Shown: positions 6,072 through 9,799 of the stretch, one piece after another | Position numbering within the stretch: position 1 is the first letter of the stretch | Layout of the letters: the number at the start of each line of letters is the position of its first letter | Assembly (NCBI GenBank): GCA_014359855.1 | Contig: JACIYQ010000371.1 | Location: 1 to 9,799 of the forward strand | DNA length: 9,799 bases | Direction: 5' to 3' | DNA from: Parvibaculum sp. | GTDB lineage: Bacteria > Pseudomonadota > Alphaproteobacteria > Parvibaculales > Parvibaculaceae | Translations under genes and position numbers: made by a program | The notes under the pieces: model-generated | The model's database searches: none | Seen by the model: the letters and a program-made list of their open reading frames with translations, nothing else | What the model was told of the DNA's origin: nothing

Positions 6072-6386
6072 TTGGAAAAGCGCAAGCCGCATCACGACCT
6101 GGACGTCTTCAAGGAGGCCGTGTCTTCGCCGGATCGCCTGACGGTAACGACGGTGGCCCTGCGGAATGCCCTGGCGCTCGGTTTCGGCCGGGAAGAAATG
6201 ACCTCTGCGCTTCTCGAGCTTGAGCGCGGTCACTTCTACAAGTCGATGACGTCCTACGCGGATCATCGTCAGTGGCAGGACGTTTATCACCTGCCTTGCG
6301 ATGGGCTGGTGCTCTATGTGAAGTTCACGGCGGATACCGTCACCGATTTCACGCTGCTTTCCTTCAAGGAGAAGGACGATGGCTGA
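6072..6386 (+). CDS. mqsR: MqsR toxin, mRNA interferase of a type II toxin-antitoxin system
   Basis: This 104-residue protein aligns along its length with E. coli MqsR (98 residues), a RelE-fold endoribonuclease that cleaves mRNA mainly at GCU. Shared blocks are MEKRKPH at the start, FYKSMTSYADH and WQDVYH in the middle, and SFKEK at the end. Residues matching the E. coli functional positions Lys56, Gln68, Tyr81 and Lys96 are present as Lys57, Gln69, Tyr82 and Lys99, so the toxin appears intact. Translation must begin at TTG 6072, because this reproduces the conserved MEKR start and the next in-frame ATG is far inside. AAGG at 6061-6064 is the only Shine-Dalgarno candidate, and it may lie upstream of the transcription start. 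The stop overlaps the antitoxin start by 8 bases. Toxin-first order matches E. coli. Confidence 0.95.
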   Translation: MEKRKPHHDLDVFKEAVSSPDRLTVTTVALRNALALGFGREEMTSALLELERGHFYKSMTSYADHRQWQDVYHLPCDGLVLYVKFTADTVTDFTLLSFKEKDDG

Positions 6387-6780
6387 AACACGCATCCATC
6401 CCGAAACGGGCGAGACGCTTCGCCGCGACACTCGCCCCTTTACCGTCGAGTATCGGGGCCGCTGCCGCACCGTTGCTCTCCCCGGCTGGTATCCGGCAGG
6501 CGACGGAGATGCTCTTCACGCGGGGAGCGACAGGGAGGCGGCGGATGCGGCATTGGCCGAACTCAAGGCAGAAGTGCGCACTGCCAACGCCGCCTATGTT
6601 GCTTCCGTCAGAAAGAAGCTCGGCCTCTCCCAGCGGCGGGCGGGCGATCTGATAGGCGGCGGTCCCCGCGCCTTTCAAAAATACGAGTCCGGCGAAATCG
6701 AGCCGAGCGAAGCGATGCTGAATCTCCTGCGTCTGCTCGACAACGACCCTTCGCGTCTTTCGGAGCTTCAGGCCGCCTGA
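6379..6780 (+). CDS. mqsA: MqsA-family antitoxin lacking the N-terminal zinc-binding cysteines
   Basis: This 133-residue protein is the antitoxin and presumed autorepressor of the mqsRA operon. The C-terminal helix-turn-helix (about 72-130) closely follows E. coli MqsA: VRKKLGLSQRRAGDLIGGGP, then a KYESG segment and NLLRLLDNDP. The N-terminal domain keeps the PFTVEYRGR-like beta region but has none of the four zinc cysteines of E. coli (positions 3, 6, 37, 40); the only cysteine is Cys29. This domain must therefore fold without that zinc site, as in some other MqsA-family antitoxins. Positions equal to DNA-contacting Asn97 and Arg101 of E. coli are Arg97 and Lys101, which suggests a different operator. 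The ATG overlaps the toxin stop, with AGGAG at 6367-6371, so translation is coupled. Confidence 0.93.
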   Translation: MAETRIHPETGETLRRDTRPFTVEYRGRCRTVALPGWYPAGDGDALHAGSDREAADAALAELKAEVRTANAAYVASVRKKLGLSQRRAGDLIGGGPRAFQKYESGEIEPSEAMLNLLRLLDNDPSRLSELQAA

Positions 6781-6897
6781 CGCAGGGGAGCCGTCGCGCG
6801 CCTGCCGATTGCGGTGTGTGGAGCCTCGATTGGCGTTTTCCGCGCTCGCGCTGCTGCTACACTTCCGGCAACAACACAGTCACCTGGGGAGGAGACG

Positions 6898-7551
6898 ATG
6901 GGAGCAGCGACAATCATTTCGGGCGCGAAGGCGATCGTCATCCATGCCGACCTGCTGCTCGGTGTCGAAAATTCCATCCCGAAGAACGTGCCCGTCTTCG
7001 CCGTCGAGACGCCGCCCGAAATTATCTCTGCCTACGGATTATCTGCCGCCGATGCGAAACTCCCCGCGGGCGCGCGGAATTGGGACACATGGCTCGCGCA
7101 GTTCCCGCCCATCGAGGCGGGGCCGGCCGAACCGCCGGGCTCGATGATCCATACATCCGGCACGACCGGCCATCCGAAGGGCGTGCGCCGCGCGCCGCCC
7201 ACAGCGAAACAGGCCGTCGCCTGGGCCGGGATCATCGGCAAGGTGATGGGCTTCAATGCCACCCATGGCGACCCGCAGGACATGGTCACCGTCGTCACCG
7301 GCCCGATGTATCACTCCGCGCCCAATGCCTACGGGCTTTATGCCTTCCGCGTCGGCGCGAACATCATCCTGCAGCCGCGCTTCGACGCGGAAGAACTCCT
7401 GCAGATGATCGAACGCCACAAGGTCACGCATCTCCACAAGGTGCCGAAGAAGGTCGAGTTCCGTTCGGACCTGCCGCGCGAGGATTCCGGGAAAATATTC
7501 AAGCGCAAGCTCCGTGAACCTTATTGGGAAGGCGCCGGGCGGCCCATCTGA
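6898..7551 (+). pseudogene. Acyl-CoA synthetase (AMP-dependent ligase) with large in-frame internal deletion
   Basis: The 217-residue reading frame is a shortened member of the adenylate-forming acyl-CoA ligases, which are normally 500 residues or more. Residues 8-180 match the middle of the N-terminal domain, including the ATP-binding P-loop SGTTGHPKG at 87-95 and a GPMYHSAPNAY segment at 135-145. At about 180-182 the sequence jumps from the HKVTHLH region straight to the C-terminal end KVPKKVEFRSDLPREDSGKI, which includes the A10 lysine motif, and finishes EPYWEGAGRPI. The YGxTE motif, the TGD region and the hinge are missing, as is the first N-terminal part, so ligase activity is not expected. 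The frame is open with GGAGGAG at 6888-6894. TACACT at 6858-6863 is a possible -10 box, without a good -35. The 117 bases before it hold no gene. Confidence 0.85.
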
Positions 7552-7576
7552 GCCGGTTCGGTTTGAATGAGGAAAA

Positions 7577-7598
7577 GGGCAGAAAACTGCCCCTTTTT
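7577..7598 (+). terminator. Rho-independent terminator after the acyl-CoA synthetase remnant
   Basis: GGGCAG at 7577-7582 pairs with CTGCCC at 7587-7592 around an AAAA loop, followed by CTTTTTC. The stem starts 25 bases after the stop codon. Flanking AAA and TTT can add pairs past one mismatch. Confidence 0.82.
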
Positions 7599-7648
7599 CA
7601 TGGGTGCGGTGCGGCGGAATGTCTCGCTGCATTGCAATAATTTTACTG

Positions 7649-7686
7649 ACTGACATCTTGTCAGTTTGTGCAACGCAGCATATCTT
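7649..7686 (+). promoter_or_regulatory. Promoter with a perfect 7-bp dyad operator over its -35 box
   Basis: TTGTCA at 7658-7663 and TATCTT at 7681-7686 are separated by exactly 17 bases. The dyad ACTGACA-TCT-TGTCAGT at 7649-7665 covers the -35 box, the position expected for a repressor site, and its form suits TetR-type regulators. ATTGCAAT at 7631-7638, a perfect 8-base palindrome, lies just upstream. No TetR-family gene is present in the window, and the sequence differs from the dyad upstream of the MarR gene. Confidence 0.65.
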
Positions 7687-7706
7687 GAGCTTGACGAGAC
7701 AAGAAG

Positions 7707-7736
7707 ACCGCCTCGGGCGGTGACCCCTTCGGGGGT
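7707..7736 (+). other. Twin perfect hairpins in the 5' leader of the 73-aa gene
   Basis: Two hairpins lie one base apart. ACCGCC-TCG-GGCGGT occupies 7707-7721. ACCCC-TTCG-GGGGT occupies 7723-7736 and has the very stable C(UUCG)G tetraloop. They sit in a predicted leader of about 95 bases and 51 bases before the start codon. There is no U-tract. They could stabilise the mRNA, bind a regulator, or be part of a small RNA. Confidence 0.6.
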
Positions 7737-7787
7737 GGGAAACGATCGGGCCGGGCTGAGCGTCAATTGAAGTAACGAGGTAAGCCC

Positions 7788-8009
7788 ATGACTTCCGCAC
7801 AGCATCTCGCGTCCCACGCCGCAGCCCACACGAAGTCCCTCGGTGCCGGCATCGCCACTCAGGCAGAGCGCCTGTATGGCGCCGGCAAGTCCCTGCTTGC
7901 CAGGGCCGGTCACGGCTTCAACGCTTCCGAAGCCTTCACGGCGGGCGGTTACACGCTGCTCTCGATCTACGCGGCAGGCTTCGTGGCCTATATCGCCGCC
8001 GCCTACTGA
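7788..8009 (+). CDS. 73-aa hypothetical membrane peptide
   Basis: I do not recognise this 73-residue protein. Its first half (1-45) is rich in alanine, histidine and glycine and looks amphipathic, including the stretch ATQAERLYGAGKSLLARAG (23-41). The C-terminal part (about 51-72, TAGGYTLLSIYAAGFVAYIA) is one hydrophobic transmembrane segment ending almost at the C-terminus, so it may be a tail-anchored or single-pass inner-membrane peptide. GAGG at 7777-7780 is a well-spaced ribosome binding site, and the gene has its own promoter with operator, a structured leader and its own terminator. This complete set of signals makes it a convincing real gene despite its small size. Its function is unknown. 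Confidence 0.8.
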   Translation: MTSAQHLASHAAAHTKSLGAGIATQAERLYGAGKSLLARAGHGFNASEAFTAGGYTLLSIYAAGFVAYIAAAY

Positions 8010-8029
8010 TCCCCCCACCACGCAAGACC

Positions 8030-8057
8030 GGGCGCGGCGTTTCTGCCGCGCCCTTAT
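8030..8057 (+). terminator. Rho-independent terminator of the 73-aa gene
   Basis: GGGCGCGGC at 8030-8038 pairs perfectly with GCCGCGCCC at 8045-8053 around GTTTCT, followed by TTAT. It starts 21 bases after the stop codon and isolates the small gene from the MarR gene. Confidence 0.82.
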
Positions 8058-8094
8058 GCCGATTTCACCTATTGCCTGGCTTTCCGGCCCTCGC

Positions 8095-8138
8095 TTGCGC
8101 AGCGTAAAAACCTACCCATATAATAAGCACTCCTTATT
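8095..8138 (+). promoter_or_regulatory. Promoter of the MarR-family gene with dyad operator at the start site
   Basis: TTGCGC at 8095-8100 and a perfect TATAAT at 8119-8124 are separated by 18 bases. The dyad AATAAG-CACTC-CTTATT at 8122-8138 overlaps the -10 box and the predicted transcription start near 8131. Dyads of this size with a 5-base gap are typical of MarR operators, so autorepression is likely. The transcript would have a leader of about 48 bases. Confidence 0.68.
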
Positions 8139-8178
8139 GAGGGGCTGGCACGCTACTAACGTCTGGCGGGGTGAATTC

Positions 8179-8655
8179 ATGAGCGCGAACCAGAATCCGG
8201 ACCGCGGCACAGGCTTTCTCCTAAGGGACAACTCCCGTTTCATGCAGGTTGCCTTCAATGCGCGGGTGAGCGGCCTTACCCAGGCCCAATGGGGCGCCCT
8301 CGCCCATTTGTCGCGTCATCAGGGGCTCAATCAGGTCGGTCTCGCCGATCTCCTCGAAGTGCAGCCCATCACCGTTGCGCGGCTCATCGACAAGCTTGTC
8401 GGGCTTGGCGTGGTGGAGCGCAGGGCCGATCCCAACGACCGGCGCGCGCAGCAGCTTTTCCTGACGGACAAGGCGCAGCCGCTGCTCGACCAGATATGGG
8501 AGGCCGGCGACGAAATTCTCGACGAAGCCTATGCGGGTTTCAGCGAAGAAGAACGAGTCAGGTTCATCGACATGCTTGTCCGGATGCGCAGCAATCTCGC
8601 ACGCGTCGCACAGGGCAGTGCACGCAGCCGCCCGGCTTATCGAAAGGCGGGCTGA
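8179..8655 (+). CDS. MarR-family winged-helix transcriptional regulator
   Basis: This 158-residue cytoplasmic protein has the standard MarR size and layout. N-terminal helices (about 1-50) contain GLTQAQWGALAHLSRHQGLN. The winged helix spans about 53-98, with recognition helix QPITVARLIDKLVGLGVVER and the conserved wing DPNDRRAQQLFLT (84-96). The C-terminal dimerisation helices follow (about 100-142). It presumably represses its own promoter through the dyad at 8122-8138 and may control the hydrolase gene that starts 58 bases downstream. The start at 8179 follows GGGGTGA and is preferred over in-frame upstream ATGs that lie in the previous gene and its terminator. MarR proteins often respond to phenolic or CoA-linked aromatic ligands; the ligand cannot be read from the sequence. 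Confidence 0.92.
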   Translation: MSANQNPDRGTGFLLRDNSRFMQVAFNARVSGLTQAQWGALAHLSRHQGLNQVGLADLLEVQPITVARLIDKLVGLGVVERRADPNDRRAQQLFLTDKAQPLLDQIWEAGDEILDEAYAGFSEEERVRFIDMLVRMRSNLARVAQGSARSRPAYRKAG

Positions 8656-8713
8656 CGGCGCCATTGCGATCCTCCGCTGGAAAGTCCAAGCTGCCGCCAA
8701 AACCGGAGGCACA

Positions 8714-9625
8714 ATGTCGGTCCAGATTCCTTACGTTCGCGAAATCGAGTTCGAATACGGCGCCTGCGACGAGGTTTCGCCGCTCATTCGCCGCGTCGTC
8801 GCGCACAATCCTTCCGCCTTCACCTACAAGGGCACCGGCACCTACATCATCGGCGAGGGCGATGTCGCCGTCATCGATCCAGGCCCGCTGCTCAACGAGC
8901 ATGTGGAGGCGCTTCTTCGCGCGCTCGAAGGCGAAACGGTAAGCCATATCCTCATCACGCATACGCATAGCGACCACTCGCCCGCCGCCAAGCCCCTGAA
9001 GGCACTCACCGGCGCCCGGACCTTTGCCTTCGGGCCGCATGGTTCGGGACAGAAGCACGCGCCGGAGGGCGACGTGCAGGTCGAGGAAGACGGCGACATG
9101 GATTTCGTGCCGGATGTCGAGCTGCGGCACGGCGACATCATCGAAGGCGATGGCTGGACCGTCGAATGCGTCTACACGCCGGGCCACACCTCGAACCATA
9201 TGTGCTTCGCGCTTCACGAAGAGAAGGCGCTCTTCACTGGCGACCATGTGATGGGCTGGTCGACAAGCATCGTCAGCCCGCCCGATGGCAATATGGAAGA
9301 CTACATGGCCTCGCTGCGCCTGCTGCTCACGCGCGACGACGAGATCTACTGGCCGACGCATGGGCCCGCGATCACCGATCCGAAGCCCTTCGTGCGTTCC
9401 TTCATCGAGCATCGCGAAGACCGCGAACGGCAGATCATGGAACAGCTCGCGGCGGGCCGCACGCGCATTCAGGACATGGTGCCCATCATGTATGCCGCCG
9501 TCGACAAGCGGCTCTATCCCGCAGCCGCGCGCTCTGTCCTTGCCCATATGGAGCATCTCGTCGCGCGCGGGCTCGTCCACACCGAAGACCGTCCGGCGCT
9601 TTCGAGCGAGTACCGGCTGGCTTAG
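8714..9625 (+). CDS. Metallo-beta-lactamase-fold hydrolase, LACTB2-like with C-terminal winged helix
   Basis: This 303-residue protein has the metal-binding signature HTHSDH at 83-88, with further ligands His158 (PGHTS), Asp177 (TGDH) and His216 (THGP), so a two-zinc hydrolase site looks complete. The N-terminal part (about 37-56) has the usual YIIGEGDVAVIDPG strand pair. After the catalytic domain, residues 235-290 form a helical winged-helix tail (RERQIMEQLAAGRTRIQDMV, then AHMEHLVARGLV), as in the LACTB2 group, which includes a mitochondrial endoribonuclease and many bacterial hydrolases of unknown substrate. GGAGG at 8705-8709 fixes the start at 8714; an upstream in-frame start at 8531 lies within the MarR gene. 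It probably shares a transcript with the MarR gene. RNA, thioester or lactone substrates are all possible. Confidence 0.92.
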   Translation: MSVQIPYVREIEFEYGACDEVSPLIRRVVAHNPSAFTYKGTGTYIIGEGDVAVIDPGPLLNEHVEALLRALEGETVSHILITHTHSDHSPAAKPLKALTGARTFAFGPHGSGQKHAPEGDVQVEEDGDMDFVPDVELRHGDIIEGDGWTVECVYTPGHTSNHMCFALHEEKALFTGDHVMGWSTSIVSPPDGNMEDYMASLRLLLTRDDEIYWPTHGPAITDPKPFVRSFIEHREDRERQIMEQLAAGRTRIQDMVPIMYAAVDKRLYPAAARSVLAHMEHLVARGLVHTEDRPALSSEYRLA

Positions 9626-9638
9626 ACAAAAAGAAAAT

Positions 9639-9658
9639 GTCATTGCCGGGCTTGTCCC
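9639..9658. repeat. Half of a REP-like palindrome, second arm missing
   Basis: GTCATTGCCGGGCTTGTCCC at 9639-9658 is one arm plus loop of the palindrome type seen whole at 2321-2355, with TTGCCGGGCTTG identical in both. The complementary arm expected right after TCCC is absent. Instead unrelated sequence starts at about 9659. Confidence 0.55.
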
Positions 9659-9799
9659 ACTGCTGTCCGGTTTAAATTTTTCCGGGGCGGTCCAAGACTT
9701 TGACTTTGCGAGAGAAACGTTCGTTCGTCGGCATCCTGGACTCGGAACTGCGAAATTGAGTTTTCCGGGCCACTCGGTTGTTCTGACCGGGTCCGGTTT
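9659..9799. mobile_element. Non-coding right edge, possible end of an insertion sequence
   Basis: From ACTGCTGTCCGG onward the sequence is less GC-rich than the genes to its left and I see no coding frame or terminator. GTCCGGTTT occurs at 9665-9673 and again at 9791-9799. The start of this stretch, ACTGCTGTCCGGTTTAAA, looks to me like the terminal sequence of IS4-type elements, and it interrupts the palindrome at 9639-9658. No transposase is visible before the window ends, so this is only a candidate. Confidence 0.33.

Noticed and set aside
6814..6897. Longer start for the acyl-CoA synthetase remnant
   Set aside because: The stretch has no ligase similarity, while ATG 6898 has GGAGGAG right before it.
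7843..8178. Longer MarR start within the 73-aa gene
   Set aside because: It would read through the small gene's terminator and the MarR promoter; size and family fit ATG 8179.
8564..9643. 359-aa minus-strand frame opposite the hydrolase
   Set aside because: The + strand frame carries the complete HTHSDH metal site; the antisense product is without motifs.
1..9799. CRISPR array, tRNA, rRNA or intact transposase
   Set aside because: No regularly spaced repeats, tRNA-like arms, rRNA motifs or transposase frames were found.

Overview
The window is GC-rich with compact, NDK-free alphaproteobacterial-looking genes, almost all on the + strand. Protein style (acyl-CoA ligase, PLP decarboxylase and enoyl-CoA hydratase pieces, MqsA variant, REP-like palindromes containing GCCGGGCTTG) suggests a Hyphomicrobiales-type organism, perhaps near Parvibaculum. 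That placement is an inference from memory of family sequences, not a search result.

Layout. (1) 1-2197: the 3' end of a cobalamin riboswitch, cut by the window edge, a structured leader, a BtuB-like TonB-dependent receptor and a strong terminator. (2) 2219-2355: a C-terminal fossil of an enoyl-CoA hydratase gene on the minus strand, abutting a perfect 15-bp inverted repeat. (3) 2452-5758: a probable metal (most likely copper) uptake and handling module: a small Cys/His membrane protein of DUF2946 type, a second TonB-dependent receptor, and a YcnI/DUF1775 protein whose predicted mature N-terminus is histidine. Palindromic RNA-hairpin candidates lie in the gaps. (4) 5814-7551: a complete mqsRA toxin-antitoxin operon between two damaged metabolic genes, a 71-aa remnant of a PLP-dependent decarboxylase and a 217-aa internally deleted acyl-CoA synthetase. 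(5) 7577-8053: a terminator, a promoter with a perfect 7-bp dyad, a twin-hairpin leader and a 73-aa membrane peptide gene with its own terminator. (6) 8095-9625: a MarR-family regulator with a dyad over its own promoter, followed by a metallo-beta-lactamase-fold hydrolase of LACTB2 type. (7) 9639-9799: half of the REP-like palindrome, broken in its loop, followed by non-coding sequence that may be the end of an insertion sequence.

How it fits together. The left half is outer-membrane import of scarce metal cofactors: a B12 receptor under riboswitch control, then a receptor with two accessory metal-binding proteins. The middle shows repeated gene erosion: three CoA or amino-acid metabolism genes survive only as terminal pieces, two of them still in frame with a ribosome binding site and stop codon, and the toxin-antitoxin pair sits between those two. 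The right half holds small regulated units with clear dyad operators. No CRISPR array, tRNA, rRNA or intact transposase is visible.
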